This document shows, in pieces, positions 25,282 to 33,732 of a DNA stretch of 41,115 bases. Made by a program: the position numbers and the translations under genes. Source of the stretch: Burkholderia sp. S171 (GTDB taxonomy: Bacteria > Pseudomonadota > Gammaproteobacteria > Burkholderiales > Burkholderiaceae); NCBI RefSeq assembly GCF_009766085.1, contig NZ_LMUF01000010.1, forward strand, positions 273,901 through 315,015, read 5' to 3'. Position 1 is the stretch's first letter. The number at the start of each line of letters is the position of its first letter. The notes under the pieces were generated by a model. That model saw only the letters and a list, made by a program, of their open reading frames with translations, did not search any database and had not been told where the DNA came from.

Positions 25282-26814
25282 CTAGGACGTAACGGCCGCT
25301 CCGCCGAATGGCTCGGCCATGCTGGTTTGATTTCTGCCTGACGCCTTCGCGCGATACACGGCCTGGTCTGCCACCTTGATCAGCGCGAGCGCGTCGGTTA
25401 CCTCCTCGGTGTCGGTACACGCCACGCCGATGCTTACCGTGATAACCCCATGCTCGCTGCCGTTGTGTTCGATAGCCAGTCCGCGCACAGCCGCGTGGAT
25501 AGCGGCTGCCACCGTAGCTGCAGCCGCACCGTCCGTCTCCGGCAGCACGACGACAAACTCCTCGCCTCCAAAGCGCGCCGCGATATCGCCTGGCCGCTGG
25601 CTGTTACGCGCGATCGCCTGCGCCACGGCGGTCAACGCATCGTCACCCGCCTGATGACCGTACGTGTCGTTGTAGCGTTTAAACCGGTCGATATCCACGA
25701 ACAGGAGCGCCAACGGTTTGCCTGATCGTTTCGAGCGGTGCCATTCGAGCATAAGGCGATCGTCCAGGCTGCGCCGGTTGCTCAGGCCCGTCAGCCCGTC
25801 GATACGCGTCATGTCGCGCAACTGTTGTTCGACTTCCAGCCTGTGCCGGAATTCCACGGAGAGCAGCTGCGCGGCAAACAACATACCGACAATCAACAGC
25901 GCGGTGACAATGCCGATGTACCACGCCCGGCTCGTCCAGTCTGCAAACACGTAACGGGTCGCAGGCGCAATGATCACGATCATTTTCAGCTTGTCGAACC
26001 TGCGAAAATTGTACAGCCGCTCCACTCCGTCGCGTCCCGAGGTGTCGATGAACGACGTCTCATGGGTTTGCCTGAACCGCTCGAAGTTTTTTCTTCCGCT
26101 GAAGTTCTCGTCGACCGGGCTCCCATCATTCGGATAACGTAGGATCACATGGCCGTCATCCTGCAAGAGGGTAATGGCACCCCCGGGACCAAGCTGGACG
26201 CCCGACAGCAGGTTCTGGAAGTAGTCGAGCCGGAAGGCCGCCACGACCACGCCGGCGAACGAGCCATCAGGATGGTTCACGCGCCGGCTGAACATGAGAT
26301 CGACTTCGCCGGGATTGAGGCGCGACTGCAGGGGACGGCTGACGAACAGCCCCAGTGCCGGATTGTCGCGATGAACGGTGAACCAGGTGCGATCGGCCAG
26401 ATCCACGCTGCGTGGAACCACGCTGGTGGAATCGACAATGATCTTTCCCCTCGAATCAAGGCACAGCAACGAGCCTATGTACTGGCTAGCGGTGGCGGAT
26501 CTGTCGAAGAGGAGTTCCCGCCTCAGGCGGTCCGGCAGCCGCATGACATCTGCGTCTTGCGCGCCGTCCACGGCCGCCTGGATAGAGAGGTCCGTGAGTT
26601 GGGAGGTGTAGGTGATGTCATGTTCAATGACGCGCGCCAGGTTGTCCGCATTCTCGATAGCCCGGGCGGTGGCGTCCTGACGCGCTTCCACGAGAACAGC
26701 GAGGGCGAACCCGAGTACGATCACCGAGAAAGCGATGCTGCCTAGACCTATTGCATTCGGATGGCGCGCTAATGCCGCTCTTAGCCGAAAGAAAATAGTC
26801 GGTTTTTTTAACAT
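25282..26814 (-). CDS. Membrane diguanylate cyclase with periplasmic CACHE-like sensor
   Basis: A 510-residue inner-membrane protein. The first membrane segment is near residues 22-45 (LGSIAFSVIVLGFALAVLVE). An extracytoplasmic sensor of about 240 residues with dCACHE-like features follows (FSRRVNHPDGSFAGVVVAAF). A second membrane segment, WYIGIVTALLIVGMLFAAQL, leads to a GGDEF domain (about 340-500). The domain has DGLTGLSNRRSLDDRL, FVDIDRFKRYNDTYGHQAGD and an intact active site RFGGEEF, so it should make cyclic di-GMP from two GTP. The RPGD just before it is a complete product-inhibition I-site (RxxD). No EAL domain is present. The ligand of the sensor is unknown. Confidence 0.93.
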   Translation of the reverse strand: MLKKPTIFFRLRAALARHPNAIGLGSIAFSVIVLGFALAVLVEARQDATARAIENADNLARVIEHDITYTSQLTDLSIQAAVDGAQDADVMRLPDRLRRELLFDRSATASQYIGSLLCLDSRGKIIVDSTSVVPRSVDLADRTWFTVHRDNPALGLFVSRPLQSRLNPGEVDLMFSRRVNHPDGSFAGVVVAAFRLDYFQNLLSGVQLGPGGAITLLQDDGHVILRYPNDGSPVDENFSGRKNFERFRQTHETSFIDTSGRDGVERLYNFRRFDKLKMIVIIAPATRYVFADWTSRAWYIGIVTALLIVGMLFAAQLLSVEFRHRLEVEQQLRDMTRIDGLTGLSNRRSLDDRLMLEWHRSKRSGKPLALLFVDIDRFKRYNDTYGHQAGDDALTAVAQAIARNSQRPGDIAARFGGEEFVVVLPETDGAAAATVAAAIHAAVRGLAIEHNGSEHGVITVSIGVACTDTEEVTDALALIKVADQAVYRAKASGRNQTSMAEPFGGAAVTS

Positions 26815-27333
26815 TCGAAGGCTTCCAACGCTAAGGCGCTACTAAGTCGCTATTGTCTGGCGCTTATCGGACCCGAGCCGACCCGCGCCTGTTTGCACTT
26901 CGCTGATCGACTTTCCCGCTTGTGGAAACTGGTTTTTCCCTAAAGCCGCAATTACCCATGCAATCAGTCAATGCTTTGCATGCACGTCCCACCTTTCGAT
27001 CTGCCTGGTTGTTCCCATTTATTGGTGCACACCCCGGCACCTATTCATCATGCAATTATTCTATGCGTTCCAAGCCGGCCTGCGATGATCTTTCTTTCTC
27101 TTGCACGCGCTTACCCGTCAAGGCTGTTCTTGCAATGCAACCGCGTCACGATACCCGTCGCGCTGTGAAATGCCGGATGCGAAAAAGCCGTTCCGGCGAA
27201 ATGCGGAACGGCTTTTTCAAATGCTGCTTAATCGCGATGCCCAAGATCTTGACGATCTCTCGGTTGATGTCGCGGATTTAACCGGCTATCGATGCCAAGC
27301 CCGCACATCGATCAGCCGGAAAGCTCCCCGTAA
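26815..27333. other. Gene-poor region upstream of the diguanylate cyclase
   Basis: Contains the diguanylate cyclase promoter region, and the strong hairpin at 27181-27218. Open frames here (for example 26922-27281 +) have no family resemblance or ribosome site and run through the hairpin, so I do not call them. Confidence 0.5.
27181..27218 (-). terminator. Strong intrinsic terminator, bidirectional
   Basis: GAAAAAGCCGTTCCG (27181-27195) and CGGAACGGCTTTTTC (27204-27218) form a 15-bp perfect stem with an 8-base loop. A-run and T-run are symmetrical, so it can act on both strands. It lies about 115 bases after the stop of the small secreted protein on the minus strand. Confidence 0.85.
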
Positions 27334-27474
27334 TCAATGGCAGCGATTTTCCCAATGATGATGCACCTTCACTTTGTGGCACTCGCGATGGTGATGATAC
27401 GGCGCAGCGTAGGCCGGGGCGATAGCGCAAAACGTCGTTGCAGCGAGAGCAAGGGTGATGGCAATTTTCTTCAT
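27334..27474 (-). CDS. Small secreted His-rich peptide
   Basis: A 46-residue protein. A typical signal peptide (MKKIAITLALAATTFCAIAP) ends near AYA, followed by about 23 mature residues PYHHHRECHKVKVHHHWENR and a terminal Cys-His. The mature part has eight histidines and two cysteines, which suggests metal binding in the periplasm. Small HHxxxCHxVxVHHHW-type proteins are common in Burkholderia as I recall, without known role. An ATG four codons upstream (27486) is an alternative start. The upstream open frame to 27582 lacks a signal. A strong terminator follows at 27181-27218. Confidence 0.75.
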   Translation of the reverse strand: MKKIAITLALAATTFCAIAPAYAAPYHHHRECHKVKVHHHWENRCH

Positions 27475-28019
27475 GGTGTTTTCCATAGGGGTGAGGCAGT
27501 AAAAAAGTGAATTGGCTTCACAGAGCGAATTGTTCGTGCACAGGCGGTACAGACGCCGACATCGGCGGACGTTCAACAACACGCCTTAACCCCGACATTC
27601 ACGGTTGACGATGTCATTGATCATGTGTTCCAGGAACTTCCCGCCAGTCGATGGTTGCCCGCCTATTCCCCTTGTTAACGGCTCGAAAACGAATTGGATA
27701 ACAAACTTTTCGCAATTTTTTGTGCCAAAAACGCTGGGGTTTACGCGAAGCAAGCGTGAATCAAGATCCGGAACTTAAGATCGGTTCAGCTTGGTCAATG
27801 CTTTCGTCGAATACAGGTTCCATGTTGGAGTTTTGTAATCTATCCGGGCTATCCGGACGCCATGTGCCGTTCATCGATCACGCTGCACGCCAGGTTTCGG
27901 CATGCAGTCTGGCCACATTATGCAAGGCTTGTTCCTGCTACTTTCGATGGCCTCTTGTCATGCCGTGTAACGCATGTAAGCGGTCTTGCAACGCATTCGC
28001 CGCAAGCGCGGCATACACT

Positions 28020-28104
28020 CGATATGCGTCTTCTCCCAGGACGCGGTTGTGAGTGATGCAAGTGACTGCAGCTTGGCCCGCCCTCATGGGTGGGCCGTTT
28101 TTTT
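28020..28104 (+). ncRNA. Possible small RNA ending in an intrinsic terminator
   Basis: An orphan terminator (28075-28104) has no gene before it on the plus strand for more than 600 bases. A -10-like TACACT at 28014-28019 would start an RNA at about 28025, giving about 80 nt. A matching -35 is weak (TTGCAA at 27986 is 22 bases away). The terminal GC hairpin with seven T residues is typical of Hfq-bound small RNAs. The start is a guess; the terminator is the firm part. Confidence 0.3.
28075..28104 (+). terminator. Intrinsic terminator without an obvious gene
   Basis: GGCCCGCCC (28075-28083), loop TCAT, then GGGTGGGCC (28088-28096) and seven T residues (28098-28104). The stem is 9 bp with one G-T pair. 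Confidence 0.85.
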
Positions 28105-28239
28105 CTCTACGTTTTGATCTCGCTTTGATCACGTTCACGAGTTGGATCAGCGGCCGCACTTTTCGGCAAGCTTTCTAGTTCTATCCGACCGGAACGTGCG
28201 ACTGAAAACCATGAGCTGATCAATACAACCGAGTCCCAC

Positions 28240-28464
28240 ATGAACCGTTTCTTGTTTGCTCCGGGCGTCGTCTGTCTGTTGTTCGTTTCTTCTGCTTACG
28301 CACAGTCCAGTCAGGACACCGCCAACTCGGTCATCGCACAAAACTTCCAGTACATCAACCATCCGCCCGCACCGCCCGTTCAGGCCAGCGCCCCGGCCGC
28401 GACCGGACGAGGCCACGGGCATCGGCACCAGCAGGCCTCGACGGATACCGACCAAACTCAATAG
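28240..28464 (+). CDS. Small secreted protein
   Basis: A 74-residue protein with a clear signal peptide (MNRFLFAPGVVCLLFVSSAY, cleaved after AYA). The mature region is short and probably disordered: QSSQDTANSVIAQNFQYINH, then a Pro/Ala-rich linker, then RGHGHRHQQ. No family is recognised. The ribosome site is weak. Composition and signal peptide support a real gene, but it is unproven. Confidence 0.6.
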   Translation: MNRFLFAPGVVCLLFVSSAYAQSSQDTANSVIAQNFQYINHPPAPPVQASAPAATGRGHGHRHQQASTDTDQTQ

Positions 28465-28562
28465 CCATACTGGCACTTGCTTGCCGTTCTGACGACGGCG
28501 GCGAGAAGGACACTAGCTGTTTGATTGGCGTACGAAAGATTCCCCTCGCGCGAAACAAATAA

Positions 28563-28733
28563 TTTTGTCATGCTAATGATTATTTATATTTGGGTGCAAC
28601 GCGGATTCTCGTACTGCAGTGGCAGCGTAAAACCCTCATCGCCAAGAGCCTCGAACAAGCCATCACCATCGACGATCTCTCCCGCGCATACAACTGTGTT
28701 TGCGGGAGACTCAGACGCTTAGTAAAGGCTTGA
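28563..28733 (+). pseudogene. Relic of an AraC-type DNA-binding domain
   Basis: The plus frame ending at the TGA 28731-28733 reads QRKTLIAKSLEQAITIDDLS then RAYNCVCGRLRRLVKA. The pattern (helix, xITIDDLAxAC, turn, LRRxFKA) is that of the first helix-turn-helix of AraC regulators. The frame has no start codon, is closed upstream at 28560-28562, and lacks the sensor and second helix-turn-helix. Part of the region also forms an inverted repeat (TCTCCCGC/GCGGGAGA, about 28677-28709). Assigned by eye. Confidence 0.4.
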
Positions 28734-28758
28734 GCGGAGACTTAAAACAAAGCGGCCA

Positions 28759-29154
28759 TCAGCCGTCAAGGTGACAAACCGCTTCAACGCGATTGCCCGC
28801 CGGATCATAGAGGAAGGCGGCGTAATAACCTGGGTGGTAGTCGGATCGTAAGCCTGGGAGGCCGTCCGAACTTCCCCCGGCGACTTGGCCAGCCGCGTGG
28901 AACGCGTCGACCTGCGCACGGGAGGCGGCCTTGAAACACCAGTGCCGTTTGTTGTCGCCTATCAGGCCCTGATCCAGGTACACCGCTAAATAGGTCGACC
29001 CAGCATCCTGCGGTGTGCACCGTTCGCCGTATCCAAGCGCGTGAGGCAAGTCATACACCTTCGCTGCCCCGAGCGCGCTCATGATCGCGTCGTAAAAATG
29101 CCGGGCTACGTCGAGATCGGGAACACCGATAGAAACGTGATCGAGAAGCTGCAT
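28759..29154 (-). CDS. VOC-family (glyoxalase/dioxygenase-like) protein
   Basis: A 131-residue protein of the vicinal oxygen chelate fold. The first beta-alpha-beta unit starts LLDHVSIGVPDLDVARHFYD, with the metal-ligand His at position 5. The second ends with HPGYYAAFLYDPAGNRVEAV, whose Glu is the usual last metal ligand. Such small proteins act as lyases, isomerases or dioxygenases, or in resistance; substrate cannot be told. Next upstream on the same strand is the PyrE-type gene, 101 bases away. Confidence 0.9.
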   Translation of the reverse strand: MQLLDHVSIGVPDLDVARHFYDAIMSALGAAKVYDLPHALGYGERCTPQDAGSTYLAVYLDQGLIGDNKRHWCFKAASRAQVDAFHAAGQVAGGSSDGLPGLRSDYHPGYYAAFLYDPAGNRVEAVCHLDG

Positions 29155-29255
29155 GCTCGGGCGCTCAAGGATGGAGACTCAGGGTGGCGTGCTCAGGGTG
29201 CCAAGCGCATACAGAATCGGCACAAAATCTACACGAAATCAGCGCAAAGCAAGCC

Positions 29256-29771
29256 TTACTGCCCGGCTTCTATCTGCGAGAAAGTATAGAGGGATTTCAA
29301 TTCAATCCCGATTCCCGCCAGCATTTCCTTTCCGCCGCTTTCACGGTCGATCACGCACAGCGTCAGCGAGACGGGCACGCCGTCGGCGCGCAGTTTAGTC
29401 ACCGCGTCGGAGATCGCGCCGCCGCTCGACACAATGTCCTCGACCAGCACAAGCTTGCGTCCGGCCAGATCGGCGCCTTCTGCGTACTTGCACGTGCCGT
29501 ACTCTTTCGCTTCCTTGCGGATATACGCAGCCGGCAAGCCGGTCACCTGGCTGAGCATGGTCACGATCGGAATGCCGCCCATCTCGAGACCGCCCAATAT
29601 TTCAGTGCCTGGGGGGATCAGGGGCACCATCGCTTCCGCAATCGCTTTTAGCAAGACGGGATCGGACTCGAAGCGATATTTGTCGAAGTAGGTGTTGCTG
29701 CGCGTGCCTGAACGCAGCAGGAACTCGCCGGTCAACTTGGACACTTCGCGGATTCGCCGGGCAATGGTCAT
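29256..29771 (-). CDS. pyrE: Orotate phosphoribosyltransferase (PyrE type)
   Basis: A 171-residue type I phosphoribosyltransferase. The PRPP-binding motif is LVLVEDIVSSGGAISDAVTK. YIRKEAKEYGTCKYAEGADL is the flexible-loop region with Lys residues. FDKYRFESDP and ILGGLEMGGIPIVTML match orotate phosphoribosyltransferases, which convert orotate and PRPP to OMP in pyrimidine synthesis. The ATG at 29771 has a ribosome site AGAGGAAA; the frame is open to 30011 but the extra part is Arg/Cys-rich and unlike the family. It is shorter than the E. coli enzyme (213) but similar to short forms in other bacteria. No other pyrimidine gene is nearby. Confidence 0.88.
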   Translation of the reverse strand: MTIARRIREVSKLTGEFLLRSGTRSNTYFDKYRFESDPVLLKAIAEAMVPLIPPGTEILGGLEMGGIPIVTMLSQVTGLPAAYIRKEAKEYGTCKYAEGADLAGRKLVLVEDIVSSGGAISDAVTKLRADGVPVSLTLCVIDRESGGKEMLAGIGIELKSLYTFSQIEAGQ

Positions 29772-30048
29772 GAATGGTTTCCTCTTACTTTTACCGGGTA
29801 ACAATTGTTTCGCGGTCGCAAATCTACGCGAAAACTGGCTTTCGAGGAAGCAATTATCCCAAGCCCGGCTTTTTTCCACACGGCGCAATGAGAAAGCCCG
29901 CCTGAATTTCCGGGCGCGCAAGACCGCGATAAAACACGGGCCGCATGCCCGCTCAGCCCGCAGGGATACCGCCCCTGCACGCGCCAGGCAGCGATAGACT
30001 CGGCCCCGCACCCGTTCCTATCCTGTCAGCATAGTCAATGAACTGCCC

Positions 30049-30573
30049 ATGATCACCCTGCAAAAATCCATCGAAACCTATATTCGGGCGAAGGACGGCA
30101 ATCGGCCGTTTTTGATCTCCGAGGCATTTACCGCCGATGCCGAACTGACGATGCAAGTGAATACCTCGGAAATCTCATTCCCGGCCACGGTCAAAGGCGC
30201 GAAAGATATTTCGACTGTTCTGGTGAGCGAGTTTGCCCAGCGCTATGAGAACGTCTACACGTTCTGCATTGGCGCCCCGCCCGCAGAGGGTCTGGCGTTT
30301 AGCTGCGACTGGCTTGTCTGTATGTCTGAGAAAAGCACCGGTCTGGCGCGTGCCGGTTTCGGCCGATACGGCTGGCTGGCGGCCGAGCATTCCGGACAGG
30401 TCCGCCAACTTCGTATCACGATAGAAGAGATGACGACGTTGCCGCAGGACACAGTCGAGCCGATCTTGCGATGGGCCGACGCCCTACCGTACCCGTGGTG
30501 CCCTCGTGAACGGCTTGGCGAGAACGCGCCGGAGATACCAGCGATCGACCGGATCCGGGCCGCGCTCGCCTAG
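30049..30573 (+). CDS. NTF2/SnoaL-like protein
   Basis: A 174-residue soluble protein. The N-terminal helix and YIRAKDGNRPFLISEAFTAD followed by ADISTVLV-type helix and WLVCMSEK / GFGRYGWLAAEH strands resemble the cone-shaped NTF2/SnoaL-like fold of small-molecule-binding or isomerase proteins. The C-terminal extension (ILRWADALPYPWCPRERLGE) is unusual for the fold. Divergent from the PyrE-type gene, which starts 277 bases away; the gap between them has no other feature I can support. A strong hairpin follows its stop. Function unknown. Confidence 0.75.
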   Translation: MITLQKSIETYIRAKDGNRPFLISEAFTADAELTMQVNTSEISFPATVKGAKDISTVLVSEFAQRYENVYTFCIGAPPAEGLAFSCDWLVCMSEKSTGLARAGFGRYGWLAAEHSGQVRQLRITIEEMTTLPQDTVEPILRWADALPYPWCPRERLGENAPEIPAIDRIRAALA

Positions 30574-30603
30574 CGTATCAGCGCCCTGAAGGCAGAGCAA
30601 AAC

Positions 30604-30632
30604 CGCTTGGGCCGGAATTTCCGGCCCAAGCG
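30604..30632. terminator. Hairpin between convergent genes
   Basis: CGCTTGGGCCGGAA (30604-30617) and TTCCGGCCCAAGCG (30619-30632) form an almost continuous 14-bp palindrome. It lies between the NTF2-like stop (30573) and the malic enzyme stop (30702). No strong T-run. Probably stops transcription from both sides. Confidence 0.65.
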
Positions 30633-30701
30633 TGCCGAGAGCGTTCAAGTTGTTCCAACCTCGGCACAATCCGGCTTGAGCAAATCGAACGCACGACCCG
30701 C

Positions 30702-32330
30702 TCAGAGCGCGTATGCCGGCTTATAGGCGCATCCGCGGATCAGCGCGGTGATGTCGTCCGGCCTTGGCACGCGCGCCAGTTGATTATCGAAAATACACTC
30801 GGCCACGCGCACGGCCACGTGGAGCGAGGCCTCGAAAATCTTGCTCTGCGGCGGATAGATCAGGCCGGTTGCAAGACTGGCTTCGGAGACCTGCTCGGCC
30901 ACTGCTTTCGCCGCGACAATAAACATTTCGTCCGTGACGCGAGTCGCCTGGGTGGCGAACACGGCCATGCCCAGCGCGGGGAAAATATAGACGTTGTTCC
31001 CTTGCCCGGGCACGAACGTGCGCCCTTCTATTTCCACCGGCGGGAACGGACTGCCGCTCGCGAAAATCGCGCGGCCGGAGGACCACCGGTACGCTTCCTC
31101 GGCCGTGCACTCGGAGCGCGAGGTCGGGTTGGAATACGGGAAGATGATCGGGCGCTCGTTGATCTCCGCCATGGCCTCGATCACCTGCTGGTTGAACAGC
31201 TTCGGCACGGTACTGACACCAATGATGCCCGTCGGTTTCAGTGCCTTCACTGCGTCAGCAAACGTGTTCACGGGGGCATGATCCACGGCGAAAGGCTTCT
31301 GGAAGTCGGCCAGGTCCTGACGCGATTTCACCATCAACCCGTTCACGTCGAAGAGCGCATTGCGCGCCCGTGCTTCGTCGATACTCAAGCCTTCCAGCAC
31401 CATCGCCTGGCTGATCAACTCGGCAATGCCGGTCCCGGCGGAGCCGCCGCCCAAAAACAGGAACCGCTGGTCGACGAGCTTTTGCTTCGAGATGTGAAGC
31501 GCGGCGAAAATACCCGCCAGCGCGACGGCGGCCGTGCCCTGGATGTCGTCGTTATAGGTGCAGATCTTGTCCTTGTATCGCGCCAGCAGCGGCACGGCAT
31601 TGAAGTTGGCGAAGTCTTCCCACTGGATGCAGCATTTCGGATGCAGCTCCAGCGCGGCTTCGACAAACTCGTTCACGAATGCATGGTATTCGTCGCCCCG
31701 AACACGCTCCTGACGCAGGCCGAGATACAGAGGATCGTCGAGCAGGTCGCGGTTATTCGTGCCCACGTCCAGCGTCACCGGCAAGCAGTATTGGGGTGGC
31801 ACACCTGCGCAGGCCGTGTAGAGCGAGAGCTTGCCAATAGGAATGCCCATCCCGCCGACACCCAGGTCGCCTAGTCCGAGAATGCGTTCGCCATCCGTCA
31901 CCACGATGAAGCGAACGTCCTCTTCCGGCCAGTTTTGCAGCAGCTCTTTCACCCTTCCCCGTGCCGATATGGGCACATACATGCCCCGCGTTGCACGGAA
32001 GATATGGTTGAATTTCTGGCATGCCTCGCCGACTGTCGGTGTATAGACGAGCGGCATGAACGTCGCCGGATCGGACATGATCGTGGCGTAGAACAAGGTC
32101 TCGTTGCGGGCCTGAAGATCGGACAACAGAAGATATTTTTGCAAGTCGTTGTCGAGATTGGCCAGTTCCGTGTGCGTACGCGCGACCTGCAATTCCAATG
32201 AACTGCTGCCCGGCGGCAGCAACCCTTCAAGATGGTATTGACGCCGTTCGGCTTCGGTAAAGGCAGAGCCTTTGTTAAGACGGGGATCGCGAAGGAGATC
32301 GCGGCCGGTCAGCTCGCTAGTTTTTTGCAT
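30702..32330 (-). CDS. maeA: NAD-dependent malic enzyme (oxaloacetate-decarboxylating)
   Basis: A 542-residue malic enzyme of the MaeA/SfcA type that oxidatively decarboxylates malate to pyruvate; relatives also decarboxylate oxaloacetate. Conserved blocks include PLVYTPTVGEACQKFNHIFR, FIVVTDGERILGLGDLGVGG (catalytic region), YNDDIQGTAAVALAG with metal-ligand Asp, the nucleotide motif FLFLGGGSAGTGIAEL, and IIFPYSNPTSRSECTAEEAY. Length is near E. coli MaeA (565). It lies 121 bases downstream of the tartrate dehydratase-like gene on the same strand, so co-transcription is plausible; the dehydratase would feed it oxaloacetate. Confidence 0.94.
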   Translation of the reverse strand: MQKTSELTGRDLLRDPRLNKGSAFTEAERRQYHLEGLLPPGSSSLELQVARTHTELANLDNDLQKYLLLSDLQARNETLFYATIMSDPATFMPLVYTPTVGEACQKFNHIFRATRGMYVPISARGRVKELLQNWPEEDVRFIVVTDGERILGLGDLGVGGMGIPIGKLSLYTACAGVPPQYCLPVTLDVGTNNRDLLDDPLYLGLRQERVRGDEYHAFVNEFVEAALELHPKCCIQWEDFANFNAVPLLARYKDKICTYNDDIQGTAAVALAGIFAALHISKQKLVDQRFLFLGGGSAGTGIAELISQAMVLEGLSIDEARARNALFDVNGLMVKSRQDLADFQKPFAVDHAPVNTFADAVKALKPTGIIGVSTVPKLFNQQVIEAMAEINERPIIFPYSNPTSRSECTAEEAYRWSSGRAIFASGSPFPPVEIEGRTFVPGQGNNVYIFPALGMAVFATQATRVTDEMFIVAAKAVAEQVSEASLATGLIYPPQSKIFEASLHVAVRVAECIFDNQLARVPRPDDITALIRGCAYKPAYAL

Positions 32331-32451
32331 TGCAATATTCCTGTCAGCCGGCGCTTAGGGACTGCACCGAATAGCGTATGAATACATCGGGCGACGCCAC
32401 GCCAAAGGCTAGAAAATAGCTAAGGCATGTGACGGTGAAGAGAAGAAACCC

Positions 32452-33618
32452 TTACGACGACAAAGCCTGCATGTGGACATACAAATCGCTCTTGCCTTCA
32501 AAGCCGATGCCGGGAAGATCCGGCAAGCTCACATAGCCGTTATGCACTTTCACGCCGTCCGGAAAGCCGCCAAATGGCTGGAACAGATCCGGATAAGACT
32601 CGTTGCCGCCCAGGCCGAGACCCGCTGCAATGTTCAACGACATCTGGTGGCCGCCGTGAGGAATGCAGCGTGAACGGGACCAGCCGTGCTGGTGCAACAT
32701 GTCGAGCGTGCGCAAATATTCGACCAGCCCATAGCTCAGCGCACAGTCGAATTGCAGATAGTCGCGGTCGGCCCGCATGCCGCCATAGCGGATCAGGTTA
32801 CGCGCATCCTGCATCGAGAACAAATTCTCACCGGTCGCCATTGGCTTGTCGTAGTAATTTCTCAGCGTGGCCTGCAGTTCGAAATCGAGGGGGTCGCCCG
32901 CCTCTTCATACCAGAACAGGTCGTATTGCGAGAGCGCCTTTGCATATTGAATGGCTGTGTCCAGGTCGAAGCGGCCGTTTGCATCCACGGCAAGCTTTTG
33001 ACCATCCTGCAGCACGGACAGCACCGCGTCTATCCGGTGCAGGTCGTCGTCAAGGGAACCGCCGCCTATCTTTTTCTTGACCACCGTATAACCGCGGTCA
33101 ATATAGCTGCGCATCTCGTCTTTCAGCTTGCCGAAATCCTGGCCCGGATAGTAATAACCTCCCGCTGCATAGACAAACACGTCCCGATCCGGCGTGCCGT
33201 TGCCATAACGTTCTGCCAGCAACTGGAACAGAGGCTTGCCTTCGATCTTCGCGACCGCATCCCAAACCGCCATGTCGATCGTGCCGATGGCAACCGAGCG
33301 CTCGCCGTGGCCGCCGGGCTTTTCGTTCGTGAACATCGTGTCCCAGATCTTGTGCGGGTCGAGGTTGTTGCCCGACGTGTCGAGCAACGAATCTGGCTCG
33401 GCTTCCAGCACGCGCGGGATAAAACGTTCGCGCATCAGCTTGCCTTGGCCGTAACGCCCGTTCGAATTGAAGCCGTAGCCTACGACGGGCTTGCCGTCGC
33501 GAATGACGTCGGTGATGACGGCAACGAGACTCAGGGTCATCTTGCTGAAGTCGATATACGCATTCCGAATGGATGAACTGATCGGAATGGTTTGCTCGCG
33601 GATTTCGACGATTTTCAT
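32452..33618 (-). CDS. tarD: Enolase-superfamily dehydratase, D-tartrate dehydratase-like
   Basis: A 388-residue member of the mandelate racemase/muconate lactonizing group. It closely resembles, from memory, the D(-)-tartrate dehydratase of Bradyrhizobium, which yields oxaloacetate. Shared stretches are AYIDFSKMTLSLVAVITDVI, GYGFNSNGRYGQG, VFVYAAGGYYYPGQ and CIPHGGHQMSLNIAAGLGLG. Catalytic residues appear intact: KxK at 181-183 (here KKK), metal ligands Asp212, Glu238 and Glu264, and His321. The ribosome site is AGGAGA. It is divergent from a LysR regulator and upstream of malic enzyme, which suggests an inducible path from tartrate to pyruvate. No tartrate transporter is adjacent. Confidence 0.85.
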   Translation of the reverse strand: MKIVEIREQTIPISSSIRNAYIDFSKMTLSLVAVITDVIRDGKPVVGYGFNSNGRYGQGKLMRERFIPRVLEAEPDSLLDTSGNNLDPHKIWDTMFTNEKPGGHGERSVAIGTIDMAVWDAVAKIEGKPLFQLLAERYGNGTPDRDVFVYAAGGYYYPGQDFGKLKDEMRSYIDRGYTVVKKKIGGGSLDDDLHRIDAVLSVLQDGQKLAVDANGRFDLDTAIQYAKALSQYDLFWYEEAGDPLDFELQATLRNYYDKPMATGENLFSMQDARNLIRYGGMRADRDYLQFDCALSYGLVEYLRTLDMLHQHGWSRSRCIPHGGHQMSLNIAAGLGLGGNESYPDLFQPFGGFPDGVKVHNGYVSLPDLPGIGFEGKSDLYVHMQALSS

Positions 33619-33732
33619 GTGACTGTCTCCTGTGTGCCGAGGAATACGTGGGAACGCATAAGCTGATAACGAAGCTTACGCGCGCGCAGCCGCGTTACAC
33701 TTCAACGGTACACATATGATTATTCAGTTTAA

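Larger units (their letters stand above)
27475..28239. other. Long non-coding interval
   Basis: About 765 bases between two small secreted-protein genes. AT-rich stretches occur near 27660-27730. Frames such as 27720-28052 (+) show no ribosome site or family resemblance. The main signal is an intrinsic terminator at 28075-28104 with no recognisable gene upstream on its strand. Confidence 0.5.

Noticed and set aside
26922..27281. 119-codon plus-strand frame in the gap upstream of the diguanylate cyclase
   Set aside because: It reads through a perfect 15-bp terminator hairpin and has no ribosome site or family resemblance.
27720..28052. 110-codon plus-strand frame in the 27475-28239 gap
   Set aside because: No ribosome site, Cys/Ser-rich random-looking sequence; the terminator downstream is better explained by a small RNA.
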